The position numbers and the translations under genes were made by a program. From assembly GCF_965283645.1 (NCBI RefSeq), contig NZ_CBDIPG010000001.1, positions 4,898,001 to 4,962,000 of the forward strand: 64,000 nucleotides of DNA. Reading direction: 5' to 3'. This DNA is from Kordia sp965283645. GTDB taxonomy: Bacteria > Bacteroidota > Bacteroidia > Flavobacteriales > Flavobacteriaceae. The notes below the pieces were generated by a model. It was given only the letters and a program-made list of their open reading frames with translations. It was not told where the DNA came from and ran no database searches. Each line of letters opens with the position of its first letter. Position 1 is the stretch's first letter. Below, piece by piece: positions 25,466 to 34,002 of the stretch.

Positions 25466-25487
25466 TATCGAGAAGTACTTTGTATCT

Positions 25488-26267
25488 ATGTTGTTATTCT
25501 TTTTTGCTCACAAAGTGTATCAAACTGAAGACAAAAATTATAACTCATATTGTTGTATTTTTGAGTCAAGTACTACAAATAACGCGTTTGTGAAAAAGAA
25601 AGAAATCAAATCTAACAAAACAAAAAAACCTTGGCCAACAAAAGCGGCTATGGAACAAGTGTATGCATTGAAACTTTGGGGAAATAATAAGACTGATTTT
25701 TATTCGGGAGAAGGATCACATCATCCAAAAATTGTAAACCCGTATGTAGATACAATCATCACTTTTTTAACTTCTTTTAAAGAACCATTAGTTGTATGCG
25801 ATTTAGGTTGTGGCGATTTTAATGTTGGAAAAGAATTTGTAAAATATACCCATAAGTATATCGCGGTAGATATTGTTTCAGATTTGATAGCGCGTAATAA
25901 AACTAAATTTACAGCTGACAATTTAGAATTCTATTGTTTGGACATTGCTATAGATGATTTACCTCAAGGCGATTGTGCGTTGGTTCGGCAAGTATTACAA
26001 CATTTATCGAATACAGAAATACAGAATATTATAAAGAAACTAGCAAATTTTAAATATCTAATCCTTACGGAACATTTGCCAGAAGGTGATTTTATCCCAA
26101 ATAAAGATATCATTTCGGGACAAGGAATTCGACGTAAAAAACAAAGTGGAGTAGATATATTAGCTTCACCATTCAATTTTAAAGTACAAGAAGTAAAACG
26201 GTTAATAGGCATTACATTGCCTAATTCTAAAGGAATTATTGTAACGACACTTTACACTATTTTTTAA
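25488..26267 (+). CDS. Class I SAM-dependent methyltransferase
   Basis: A 259-residue protein with a Rossmann-type methyltransferase domain: motif I VVCDLGCGDFNVGKEF (about residues 101-116), an acidic end of strand 2 (IAVDIVSD), LDIAIDDLP and the motif-IV-like DCALVRQVLQHLSN. The C-terminal part is beta-rich, with an insertion GQGIRRKKQSGVD. The substrate is unknown. The first about 36 residues are unlike the rest, and an internal GTG (25590) or ATG (25650) could be the true start. It ends with a 4-bp convergent overlap with the radical SAM gene. Confidence 0.78.
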   Translation: MLLFFFAHKVYQTEDKNYNSYCCIFESSTTNNAFVKKKEIKSNKTKKPWPTKAAMEQVYALKLWGNNKTDFYSGEGSHHPKIVNPYVDTIITFLTSFKEPLVVCDLGCGDFNVGKEFVKYTHKYIAVDIVSDLIARNKTKFTADNLEFYCLDIAIDDLPQGDCALVRQVLQHLSNTEIQNIIKKLANFKYLILTEHLPEGDFIPNKDIISGQGIRRKKQSGVDILASPFNFKVQEVKRLIGITLPNSKGIIVTTLYTIF

Positions 26268-27151
26268 ATAATCCGATCTTTTAAATTATACGTTTTAGAA
26301 AGTTCTTTCATTTTCGTATAAAAAGCATTTCTATAATATTCAGGCAATTGATGACTGTTTGAAAAGTATTTTAAATAACGCGCTTCCAATTCAGGGTAAT
26401 GATTTCTTATTGCGTTTAAAATCAAGGTTTTACTGTCTGATTTCCCGTTTCCGAAAACGGTTAAGGTTGCTGGCATTACATACTTTGCTTCACATTTTTG
26501 AAACGCACGGAACAGTTTTTCTAAATGTGCTGTTGTGTCTGTGATAAATGGTAACAACGGCATAAGGCTTACGCCAGCATGAAATCCTGCTTGTAGTGTG
26601 CGTTGTAACGTTTCAATTCGTAACGAAGGTTTTGGTGCGCCAGGTTCAAATATACTTCCAATTTCATCATCAACAGTGGAAAAAGAAAACGTAATAAGTG
26701 TTCCGTCAGGAAGTTTTTGTCGCAAATCTTCGGGCAAAATTGCTTGCTGATTGATTTCTTGTAAAATATCAAAATCGCGTTCAATTAATGTCGATTTCGT
26801 AATCATATGCACGGGAAAACGATATTTTAGAATCACTTCTAAGGCTTTTCGCGTAAGCATATATTCCTTTTCAATATTGATATACGGATCGGTTACAGAA
26901 GATAATACAATGAAACCATATTCGCCTTTTGCGGCACGTTTTTTCAATTGTTTTTCTAACAACTCAATTGCGTTTGTTTTTACGGATAAACTTGTCGCAA
27001 GATTTGTTCCGTATTTACTTCCACGAATGTAGCAGTACAAACAGTTGTATGAGCAACTTTGATACGGATTGAAGGTATAATCGTCCAAAAACCAAGCATC
27101 TCTTTTTTTGGTTTTGTTTAATACAGATTTGACTTCAATTTCTTTAATCAT
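26264..27151 (-). CDS. Radical SAM protein, SplB-like / Rv2578c family
   Basis: A 295-residue iron-sulfur enzyme. The cluster motif CSYNCLYCYIRG (CxxxCxxC, about residues 33-40) lies within NPYQSCSYNC, as in spore-photoproduct-lyase-like and Rv2578c/PA0069 radical SAM proteins. Further conserved parts are the VLSSVTDPYINIEKEY and ITKSTLIERDFDIL stretches. SplB itself repairs spore DNA damage, which is not relevant in a non-sporulating bacterium; the real substrate is unknown. It lies 18 bp downstream of the FAD/NAD(P) protein gene on the same strand, and the two may be cotranscribed. Confidence 0.85.
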   Translation of the reverse strand: MIKEIEVKSVLNKTKKRDAWFLDDYTFNPYQSCSYNCLYCYIRGSKYGTNLATSLSVKTNAIELLEKQLKKRAAKGEYGFIVLSSVTDPYINIEKEYMLTRKALEVILKYRFPVHMITKSTLIERDFDILQEINQQAILPEDLRQKLPDGTLITFSFSTVDDEIGSIFEPGAPKPSLRIETLQRTLQAGFHAGVSLMPLLPFITDTTAHLEKLFRAFQKCEAKYVMPATLTVFGNGKSDSKTLILNAIRNHYPELEARYLKYFSNSHQLPEYYRNAFYTKMKELSKTYNLKDRII

Positions 27152-27169
27152 TATTAAAAAATAATAGAA

Positions 27170-28951
27170 TTAGGATGAAATTTTACTTTCTTTAAGTGCA
27201 TCTATGTGACGTTTCGTTGCCTCCGTCGCCCATTTTTTCGGTCGCGAACCATAACATTCTAAAATAGCATCAACGCCAATAATTGTTCCTTTTGCCAATC
27301 TACCCAACAATGCAATCGGAATGACATGCGCTTTATCATTTGAAATGACATACCCATTTTCGTCAGTCATAATTCCTAAATCATCATGAACCATTTGAAT
27401 CAAATTAGAAGATAGTAAACTTTCCACAATAGGAGCGTTCACCGATTTTACTTTTGGCGGATTTAGAACAGAATTGATCATAACGGTAGCAGTTTCTGTA
27501 GTGCCATTCGCCAGAAATTTCCAGCCGTTTTTTGTCAATTCAAAATCTGGATCACTGATCATATCAACCTCCAAAACATTGGCTTCTATCAACGCGATCA
27601 TTTGTTGCAAACTTTCTACTGGCGGACCGTAGGAATATCTTTTTGTAGATTCATCCAATGCAATAATTTCTGCAAAAACATCTTCATTACATTCGCTAAA
27701 CGATAGTGCTTCATACATAGTTGGCTGGCAGTGACGCCAAACTTGCCCTACGCAAAAGTCCAAGCTAAACGGTTTGTTATCAGTTGCCATAGCTACAAAA
27801 TCCTGCATTATTTTTTTTATAGGCTGATTCGTAGGTACAATAGTATTGTGTTGATATTCGGAATCTTTCAACCATTTTTTGATGATTGTTTCTACTTCTT
27901 TATGTGTTAATTTTTCTTTGTGATGTACATTTTCTAATTGCTCATAAATTGTAGCGGCAATAGGTGCAAATGCTTCTAGTAAAAAGTCAGGACTTGATGC
28001 TTTTTTCTGTATTTCAGAATTTCCCACATGTGAAGCAAATTCTGAAAGTTGCTTTTCTGTGGGTTTAAATTTCTCATCAATACTTGCATTTAAGGGCTTT
28101 GGAACTGCTGGAAGTCCGTCAAGTGAGAACGGAATAAGTTTCCCTTGATACGTTTTATTTGCATGAAATGTACATTTTTTCGTGTACTCATCTTCAATAG
28201 TAAAGTTGCCAAAATTGAGCGCAATTGCTCTTGCTACATCAATCATAGCCAAACCAAAACCTCTAATTCCGACAATACTTTTGTTCGTTAAGTTGTTGTG
28301 ATTTAGGAAGTTGGAAATAGGATATGGAGATGTAAAAAGATTAAGATGCTTTTTGTTTGAAGCAAATTTTTTCCATTCCACTAATTGTTCTGAAAGTTCA
28401 GTAGGTTGATGTCCGATAGTGAGTAGCACTTCATCAATTGCTTCATAAACCTTTGTCGTTGTTTTAATTGACGCTTTATACGCTTCTGACATACTCACTT
28501 TTTCTACATAACTTTCCACCAACGTAACGATTTTATTTTCCGAAAGTGGTGTTAAAATCGATTTGAGTCGTTGTTGTAAATATGTTCCAATTTTCGCTCT
28601 TGGTGGATACGTATCAATATGTTCTTTTGGTATTTTTTTGAAATCTTTTGATATCCATTCGTGATAGGAAGGAAATGAAGGAATCTGAAGTTCGGCAAAC
28701 GTAATAGCTTCGCGTTTTTCTAATAATAAAACTCTTTCTGGAATGTTAATCCAGTTGCTTTCAGTTTGAGTTGTTTCATATACTTTACCATTTCCAAAAT
28801 TGCCTGTTTGCTCAAAAAGCAGCAAATGAATTTGTGATAAGTCTGATTTTTCGTTTAGTGAAGCTATAAAGTTTTCCAATGCATATCCGCCACGAGGACC
28901 GATTCCAATGATAGCAATGTTGCGTTGTTTTGTTGTTGATGATTTTTTCAA
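27170..28951 (-). CDS. FAD/NAD(P)-binding protein (PF13454-like)
   Basis: A 593-residue flavoprotein. The N-terminus has a dinucleotide-binding motif NIAIIGIGPRGGYALENF followed by FEQTGNFGNGKVY. The segment SIVGIRGFGLAMIDVARA (about residues 224-241) repeats a Rossmann signature. The large middle helical part is usual for this family, whose members are often annotated only as 'FAD/NAD(P)-binding'. The substrate is unknown. The start codon appears to be TTG (28951): an in-frame TGA lies just upstream and no ATG gives the complete FAD motif. It may share a transcript with the radical SAM gene. Confidence 0.75.
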   Translation of the reverse strand: MKKSSTTKQRNIAIIGIGPRGGYALENFIASLNEKSDLSQIHLLLFEQTGNFGNGKVYETTQTESNWINIPERVLLLEKREAITFAELQIPSFPSYHEWISKDFKKIPKEHIDTYPPRAKIGTYLQQRLKSILTPLSENKIVTLVESYVEKVSMSEAYKASIKTTTKVYEAIDEVLLTIGHQPTELSEQLVEWKKFASNKKHLNLFTSPYPISNFLNHNNLTNKSIVGIRGFGLAMIDVARAIALNFGNFTIEDEYTKKCTFHANKTYQGKLIPFSLDGLPAVPKPLNASIDEKFKPTEKQLSEFASHVGNSEIQKKASSPDFLLEAFAPIAATIYEQLENVHHKEKLTHKEVETIIKKWLKDSEYQHNTIVPTNQPIKKIMQDFVAMATDNKPFSLDFCVGQVWRHCQPTMYEALSFSECNEDVFAEIIALDESTKRYSYGPPVESLQQMIALIEANVLEVDMISDPDFELTKNGWKFLANGTTETATVMINSVLNPPKVKSVNAPIVESLLSSNLIQMVHDDLGIMTDENGYVISNDKAHVIPIALLGRLAKGTIIGVDAILECYGSRPKKWATEATKRHIDALKESKISS

Positions 28952-29057
28952 TGCGAGCGTTTTTCAAGATAAAATCAACTAATTTTTTAAACTTTAATAA
29001 AAATTAAGCGAATAATCTTATGTAAATGATAGGTTTTTTGTAATGATTTGAAAGATA

Positions 29058-29097
29058 CAAAAAACGACGTATTCTTTGTTGAAAATACGTCGTTTTG
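29058..29097 (-). terminator. Terminator of the PhnA-like gene
   Basis: A 13-bp perfect stem (aaaacgacgtatt / aatacgtcgtttt) with T runs on both sides; it can act for the minus strand gene and against read-through from the other side. Confidence 0.85.
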
Positions 29098-29121
29098 CTG
29101 TTTTTTATGTGTGATAAAATG

Positions 29122-29700
29122 TTACGTTTTTTTTACATATTTGGTAATTATTACAATATGTTGTCCATTTAAACGTCCTTCTATATGTGCTGCATTATCA
29201 TGTGTAAGTGTAATGTTTCTAACTGCTGATCCTCGTTTTGCGACAAATCCAGCACCTTTTACATTTAAATCTTTAATTAAAACCACGCTATCACCAGCTT
29301 GCAATTGCACACCATTTACATCTAAATGTTTGATGGCGTTTTCTTTGTCGTCTGCTTCTCCTGTTGCGTTCGCCCAAGTTAAATCGTCTTCATCAAAATA
29401 CATCATGTCTAACAAATCTTGTGGCCAACCTTCTTTTTTGAGTCTGTGTAGCATTCGCCAAGCGACAATTTGAACCGCTTTTACTTCGCTCCACATACTA
29501 TCATTTAAACAACGCCAATGATTTACATCCATTGTTTCAGCATCTTCTATTTGAGAACTACACGTTTCACATATATATATAGATTTTTCGAGCTTGTTTT
29601 CGTGATTTGGTGGTACGTGGTAAATTGCTAACTTTTCTGTTGCGCTACACAATTCGCATGCGTTATTACTGCGTTTTTGTATGTCTCTTTCAATGCTCAT
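29122..29700 (-). CDS. PhnA domain protein (YjdM-like zinc ribbon)
   Basis: A 192-residue cytoplasmic protein. An N-terminal zinc ribbon has CELC at about residues 16-19 and CETC at about 49-52. A C-terminal PhnA domain (about 125-190) contains VQLQAGDSVVLIKDLNVKG and RGSAVRNI, which place it with E. coli YjdM. Despite the PhnA name, YjdM has no established phosphonate role. Bacteroidota copies are longer than the about 110-aa E. coli protein owing to the middle helical region, as here. A TAATTTTG -7 element lies at 29723-29730. Confidence 0.88.
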   Translation of the reverse strand: MSIERDIQKRSNNACELCSATEKLAIYHVPPNHENKLEKSIYICETCSSQIEDAETMDVNHWRCLNDSMWSEVKAVQIVAWRMLHRLKKEGWPQDLLDMMYFDEDDLTWANATGEADDKENAIKHLDVNGVQLQAGDSVVLIKDLNVKGAGFVAKRGSAVRNITLTHDNAAHIEGRLNGQHIVIITKYVKKT

Positions 29701-29722
29701 TTGGAAAATCTTTAATTTTGAA

Positions 29723-29730
29723 CAAAATTA
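29723..29730 (-). promoter_or_regulatory. -7 promoter element of the PhnA-like gene
   Basis: TAATTTTG on the minus strand matches TAnnTTTG, 22 bp before the ATG. No clear -33 TTG. Confidence 0.45.
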
Positions 29731-29764
29731 TAGGTTTAATTGATATATGAAAGCAGTTTCTATT

Positions 29765-30640
29765 TTATTCTTCAACAACAAGATCGAAAGTAGTTTTAAA
29801 ACTATTGTTGGTTTTATTATCTACCACTTCAAAAACACAAGTAACAGGATTTTTCACGTATCCTTTTGTAATGGAAAGAGTGGCGTATAGTTGATCTTTT
29901 AAATCTTCAGCACTTACAAGGTCTGGAAATAAATTATCTTTTTTATTAATTACGGTTCCGTCAGCAGTTACAAGACTTATAGAAGCTTTTAAATCAACTG
30001 TTCCGTTTTCGTCAATTTCGTAGCCTTCTAAGTTTTCTATTAAAATATAAATATTTTCATCAGCCTTTATTTTATTGTCAATTAATGCAACATCTCGCTT
30101 TTGTGAGTATAAATACAGAATGTCGTAGGTGAGACCATCGGTTTCTGTTTTCAGTAATGGGTTTTCAATAATCTTGAAGTTTTTCTTTAAATTATAATAT
30201 CCATCACTGTGTTTGTCACGAATGTGAATATTCATTACATAGGAATTTTTTGGTAACATTGGCTTGGCAAACGTAAGATTGCTAGTCAGGTTTAAGGTTT
30301 TTTCAGTATATCCTTTTGTTGTATACTTTAGTAAATCTTTCTGATTCAGCATTGTATCTCCTTTTTTGTTTAATACAAAGATGCTCATATCTGGATATGC
30401 TAAACTGTCTTGCAACTCAAAACCAGTCATATTATCATAGAATAACGTGATTTTTTCACCGTATGAAAACTCAGCTTTATTAACAATTCCGGTATAGTTT
30501 TTCATGATGATACCATCACAATTTAGTTTTTCATTTTCTATCGTAACATCTGTAAGATAGTTTTCATTTTGAGAGTTATCTTTTCCACAAGAAAGGAATA
30601 GAAAGCTTGCGAGTAGGAGATAGGTGAATTTTGATTTCAT
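29765..30640 (-). CDS. Predicted lipoprotein, unknown function
   Basis: A 291-residue lipoprotein (lipobox FLSC, Cys about 18, then GKDNSQNEN). The mature part looks like two similar beta-sandwich halves: the words YGEKITLFYDNMTGFEL and DENIYILIENLEGYEI, and TKGYTEKTLNLTSNLTF and ITKGYVKNPVTC, suggest an internal duplication of about 130 residues. No family is recognised. It lies 15 bp downstream of the SDR gene, so the two may be transcribed together. Confidence 0.65.
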   Translation of the reverse strand: MKSKFTYLLLASFLFLSCGKDNSQNENYLTDVTIENEKLNCDGIIMKNYTGIVNKAEFSYGEKITLFYDNMTGFELQDSLAYPDMSIFVLNKKGDTMLNQKDLLKYTTKGYTEKTLNLTSNLTFAKPMLPKNSYVMNIHIRDKHSDGYYNLKKNFKIIENPLLKTETDGLTYDILYLYSQKRDVALIDNKIKADENIYILIENLEGYEIDENGTVDLKASISLVTADGTVINKKDNLFPDLVSAEDLKDQLYATLSITKGYVKNPVTCVFEVVDNKTNNSFKTTFDLVVEE

Positions 30641-30655
30641 ATTGTTATAATTGAG

Positions 30656-31258
30656 TTAGTTGTATATTTTAATGATTTTGCCAGTTCCTTTGCCTTCAAC
30701 GCTTTTGCGATATCCATTGATTACTTTTTGCATCGGAATTGGATTGTGTCCTGGGAAATATGCATCGTATTTTTCTACAGCATCTTCGACTAATCCTGAT
30801 GAAACTACATTGACACGAATTTGTCCTTCCAAATCCAATACAACGGCTTTTACAAAACTATGAATTGCTCCGTTTACCATAGCGGCACTTGCTGTCATTG
30901 GAACAGGATCGTCTGCTAAAATTCCTGTCGTTAAAGTTACGGAACCGTTTTTGGTTAAGAAATGTTGTCCAATTCGCACCAAATTGACTTGTCCCATTAA
31001 TTTACTTTTAAAACCTAAGTAATAATCTTCTTCTGAGAGTTCATTAAATGGTTTCCATTTGGCCTCACCAGCAACACAAACAATGGCGTCAACAGTTCCA
31101 GTTTTTTCAAACATTTGTTGAATACTTTCGCTATTGCTAATGTCAACAGTAACATCACCAGAATTTCTTCCAGCAATTAAAACTTCATAATTTTGAGCGA
31201 AGTATGTCACAACTTTTTTACCAATTGTTCCGTTTCCGCCAACGATTAGGATTTTCAT
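30656..31258 (-). CDS. Atypical short-chain dehydrogenase (Lin1944-like SDR)
   Basis: A 200-residue Rossmann protein. The N-terminal nucleotide-binding motif is IVGGNGTIGKKV (GxxGxxG), followed by VDISNSESI and VDAIVCVAGEAKW. At the place of the catalytic Tyr-x3-Lys it has SAAMVNGAIHSFVKA, with no Tyr. This is the hallmark of the Lin1944-like atypical SDR group, so ordinary oxidoreductase chemistry is doubtful. A TATATTTG/TTG promoter lies just upstream. Confidence 0.85.
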   Translation of the reverse strand: MKILIVGGNGTIGKKVVTYFAQNYEVLIAGRNSGDVTVDISNSESIQQMFEKTGTVDAIVCVAGEAKWKPFNELSEEDYYLGFKSKLMGQVNLVRIGQHFLTKNGSVTLTTGILADDPVPMTASAAMVNGAIHSFVKAVVLDLEGQIRVNVVSSGLVEDAVEKYDAYFPGHNPIPMQKVINGYRKSVEGKGTGKIIKIYN

Positions 31259-31277
31259 TCTGTATTGATTTGTTCCT

Positions 31278-31307
31278 CAAATATACTAGATATATTTTAG
31301 CAATCAA
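31278..31307 (-). promoter_or_regulatory. Promoter of the SDR gene
   Basis: On the minus strand TTG (31307-31305), 19 bp, then TATATTTG (31285-31278), with the ATG about 20 bp further. It overlaps the last codons of the 31297 gene. Confidence 0.55.
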
Positions 31308-31713
31308 AAGGTAGTAAATCGGGAACTAGATATGTTTGTTTTGCGTTTTCAGAATTGAAAATGTTTATAGAATAGTGAGTTTCCATTAATTTTTTAAAAT
31401 TGTATTGAAGTCTTGGAAACTCAGTTATGAAGCCATGAAAGTTGGTTGCTGTTGATTTTAATGTAAAATGATATACAGCTTTTGTAGCGGCAATAGTAAG
31501 TGTTTTGTTGTATTTTTCATGCGCACCAACATGCATTACAAATGTTAAAAGTTGTGATTGAATGTTTTGCAACGCTTCTGTAATTCCATATTTTGTAATA
31601 TGAATCCAAGCAAGTCTTAGATGTGCTTCATGACTAAATAATGAAGGATTAAATGTACAGTTTGCAAACTGTTTTTCGAATATTGAGTCTGTAAATTGAA
31701 AATGATCATTCAT
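31297..31713 (-). CDS. Hypothetical cytoplasmic protein
   Basis: A 138-residue protein without signal peptide or membrane helix. It is mostly helical and rich in His, Phe and Leu; FSHEAHLRLAWIHI (about residues 26-39) and VGAHEKYNKT (about 71-80) look conserved, and the His/Glu residues could bind a metal. No named family is recognised. It lies 17 bp after the DUF1456 gene and is probably cotranscribed. Confidence 0.6.
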   Translation of the reverse strand: MNDHFQFTDSIFEKQFANCTFNPSLFSHEAHLRLAWIHITKYGITEALQNIQSQLLTFVMHVGAHEKYNKTLTIAATKAVYHFTLKSTATNFHGFITEFPRLQYNFKKLMETHYSINIFNSENAKQTYLVPDLLPFDC

Positions 31714-31730
31714 GATACTACAAGTAATTT

Positions 31731-32009
31731 TTATCCTTTCCGCTTAGATGTCGATTGTGTCGATTTTGGTTTGGGTTCCTTTTTTGGCATTGGTCCACGC
31801 AAGTGGATTACTAAACCATTTAAGAAGTTTCGTAAAATTTGATCACCGCAATTTTTATATTTTGGATGGTCTTCATTTCTAAAAAATGCACCTAATTCAC
31901 TTTTTGAGATTCTAAAATCTACCAATTCTAAAATCTTTACAATATCATCATCACGGAGCTTTAGCGCTACACGTAATTTTTTGAAAACGTCGTTATTTGT
32001 TAATGCCAT
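31731..32009 (-). CDS. DUF1456 family protein (single repeat)
   Basis: A 92-residue protein with one DUF1456 unit (MALTNNDVFKKLRVALKLRD...DHPKYKNCGDQILRNFLNGL) followed by a basic, Lys/Pro-rich tail (PKKEPKPKSTQS). E. coli YehS-type members carry two units in about 150 residues, so this is a half-length form. Function unknown. The -7 box ends 4 nt before the ATG, which implies a leaderless mRNA. Confidence 0.8.
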   Translation of the reverse strand: MALTNNDVFKKLRVALKLRDDDIVKILELVDFRISKSELGAFFRNEDHPKYKNCGDQILRNFLNGLVIHLRGPMPKKEPKPKSTQSTSKRKG

Positions 32010-32013
32010 GCGG

Positions 32014-32021
32014 CAAAGATA
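32014..32021 (-). promoter_or_regulatory. -7 element next to the DUF1456 start codon
   Basis: TATCTTTG on the minus strand, then CCGC and the ATG at 32009. Transcription should start at or next to the initiation codon. Confidence 0.55.
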
Positions 32022-32057
32022 CTTAAATTTAATTTTTTGTGATTTAAATTTAAGACA

Positions 32058-32088
32058 TAAAAAAAGCCTATCATATTGATAGGCCTTG
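32058..32088 (-). terminator. Terminator of the cold-shock gene
   Basis: gcctatca and tgataggc around tat; on the minus strand the stem runs into a T tract, 30 bp after the csp stop. Confidence 0.85.
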
Positions 32089-32118
32089 CTTCATTAAGGA
32101 ATAAAATATATATAGATA

Positions 32119-32310
32119 TTAAATTACTCTCACGTCTACTGCGTTAAGTCCTTTACGTCCTTCTTTAAGTTCGAATTCAACTTCATCTCCTTCACGGATT
32201 TCATCAATTAATCCAGAGATGTGTACAAAATGTTCTTTGTTTGAACCTTCTTCTACGATAAAACCAAAACCTTTAGTGTCGTTGAAGAATTTTACTGTTC
32301 CTTTGTTCAT
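32119..32310 (-). CDS. Cold-shock protein (CspA family)
   Basis: A 63-residue OB-fold RNA-binding protein. It begins MNKGTVKFFNDTKGFGFI with RNP1 (KGFGFI, about residues 13-18) and has RNP2-like EHFVHIS. It ends KEGRKGLNAVDVRVI, typical of Bacteroidota Csp. It likely melts mRNA secondary structure in the cold. It has a TATCTTTG -7 box upstream and a clear terminator, so it is a single-gene unit. Confidence 0.95.
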   Translation of the reverse strand: MNKGTVKFFNDTKGFGFIVEEGSNKEHFVHISGLIDEIREGDEVEFELKEGRKGLNAVDVRVI

Positions 32311-32342
32311 TGTAATAAATTTAATAATTGTTTTAATAGTTG

Positions 32343-32350
32343 CAAAGATA
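32343..32350 (-). promoter_or_regulatory. -7 promoter element of the cold-shock gene
   Basis: TATCTTTG on the minus strand, 32 bp before the csp ATG. Confidence 0.5.
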
Positions 32351-32404
32351 ATACCAAATTTAATGCGCCCGACTTTTTAAGGCTTTTTTTTTAGTTAGTT
32401 ACAA

Positions 32405-33085
32405 TTATTTAATATTGAATTTTTTAATTTTTTCGTCTAAAGCCGCGTCTTTTATGAGATTTTCAATAAGATGAAAATTTTTCTTTTCTACCGTTTTTTT
32501 AATTTTTCCTGCTTTTAAGTAGTGTAAATAATCGCAAGTATCTTGTAATGTGGAGAATATGTGCGAAGATAACAACACTATTTTCCCTTTTTCTTTTAAT
32601 TTTTTTAATAGTTCTTTGATGATGAGATTACTTTGAATATCAACACCATTAAATGGTTCATCAAGTATGAAAATTTCATTATTTTGAAGTAACACGCCCG
32701 TAAGTGCTAACTTTTTTTTCATTCCTGTAGAATACGTTGTTGCATATTGCTTTAATGGAAGGTCAAAAATGTTTTGTGCGTCAAAATTTACATCTTTGAT
32801 ATTTCGCGCATTGCAAATCAATTGTAAATATTCTTTTCCTGTAATTTTTGATAGAAATTCAGGATTCGTATCTAAGAAACCAATTGTGTTTTTTATATTG
32901 TTTACTGAATATTTAATTTTTCCTTCATACGATGCTAAACCAGCAATACACCTAAATAGCGTTGTTTTTCCAGCACCATTTTCTCCAACAATTCCATTTA
33001 TTTCTCCAGGTTTGCATTCAAGTTGAATTGCATCTAGAATTTGCTTTTTGGCAAATGATTTTGATAGATTGTGAATGCTTAACAT
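32405..33085 (-). CDS. ABC transporter ATP-binding protein
   Basis: A 226-residue nucleotide-binding subunit. Walker A is GENGAGKTTLF (about residues 34-44), the signature YSTGMKKKLA (normally LSGGQ-like; Bacteroidota exporters often have STGM), and Walker B IFILDEPFNGVD, followed by the switch His (LLSSHI). The tail is basic and short. It overlaps the permease gene by 7 bp, so the two make a two-component exporter (CcmA/DrrA type). The substrate is unknown. Confidence 0.9.
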   Translation of the reverse strand: MLSIHNLSKSFAKKQILDAIQLECKPGEINGIVGENGAGKTTLFRCIAGLASYEGKIKYSVNNIKNTIGFLDTNPEFLSKITGKEYLQLICNARNIKDVNFDAQNIFDLPLKQYATTYSTGMKKKLALTGVLLQNNEIFILDEPFNGVDIQSNLIIKELLKKLKEKGKIVLLSSHIFSTLQDTCDYLHYLKAGKIKKTVEKKNFHLIENLIKDAALDEKIKKFNIK

Positions 33086-34002
33086 GTCAAAATTGAATTT
33101 AGATTTTTGATAGATTTTCTATAGAATACTAATATGAATACGAATACCAAAGGCGGAAATAGCAAACTGACCAACAATGCCAATGTCTGAAATAGTGGAA
33201 TTTGTGAAGGATAATTATGGTATTTTCCTAAGATAGTGAGTGCTACAAAACAAAACCCAAGAAATGTAAAAAGTAATGTAAATTGTAATTCTATTAACGG
33301 AAAACAAATGGATAAAATAATGATAATAGGCAATGTTAGTACACCACTAAAGCTGATTGCCGTTTTTAGTTTTTTGTATAAAAAGACTTTTGGTGTCAGT
33401 GCGTGAATCCAAACGTAATATAAAGGTTCAGGTTTGGAATAGTAGGACATGCAGGTTGCAAAAACTACGAGTAAACTAAAAACTCCAAGATTGTAATTGT
33501 TCACCACAATGGAAATGCATGTTAAGGAATATGCTAAGATAAAAACCCAAAAAGTATTTCGAAATCCGATGACGAATTCAAATGGTTTTTTACCAAAAGG
33601 AGTTGGAATTGTAATGCTTCTCTTTTCAAAATTGTTCATAAACGCAATTCCGATAGCAAGTAGTTGTAGTACAATTGCTTCCAAATAGCATTGTTTGAAT
33701 ATTAGAAATATGCTAAATGGAAGTATAAAAAATGAATTCTCTAACATTCTCACTTTCAAAAACGAATTCGTAGGAAAGCATTTTTTTAAGAAATCAGTTC
33801 GTTTTGTAGTTCCTAATTTCAAACTCAGTCCAAGACCGATCAACATGTAATAATAGTGAGCGTGTTGTACAGTGTCAAATAGAATTCTTGAAATTCCAAT
33901 AAAAAAGGCAATAATCGCGGCAACACCAATAAGTGGAATGACACCAAACTCGTCAATATGACGATAGATACGTTTGCATTGTAATGTAAAATAGAATTTC
34001 AA
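33079..34002 (-). CDS. ABC transporter permease-like membrane protein
   Basis: A 307-residue protein with about eight hydrophobic segments (for example FGVIPLIGVAAIIAFFIGI, SFFILPFSIFLIF, LGVFSLLVVFATCM, FSGVLTLPIIIILSICF and LLVSLLFPPLVFVFILVFY), consistent with an ABC-2-like permease. No periplasmic domain is seen. It overlaps the ATP-binding gene by 7 bp, so they form an exporter. The start seems to be a TTG codon giving KFYFTLQCKRIYR, with no in-frame ATG nearby. The substrate is unknown. Confidence 0.75.
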   Translation of the reverse strand: MKFYFTLQCKRIYRHIDEFGVIPLIGVAAIIAFFIGISRILFDTVQHAHYYYMLIGLGLSLKLGTTKRTDFLKKCFPTNSFLKVRMLENSFFILPFSIFLIFKQCYLEAIVLQLLAIGIAFMNNFEKRSITIPTPFGKKPFEFVIGFRNTFWVFILAYSLTCISIVVNNYNLGVFSLLVVFATCMSYYSKPEPLYYVWIHALTPKVFLYKKLKTAISFSGVLTLPIIIILSICFPLIELQFTLLFTFLGFCFVALTILGKYHNYPSQIPLFQTLALLVSLLFPPLVFVFILVFYRKSIKNLNSILTC

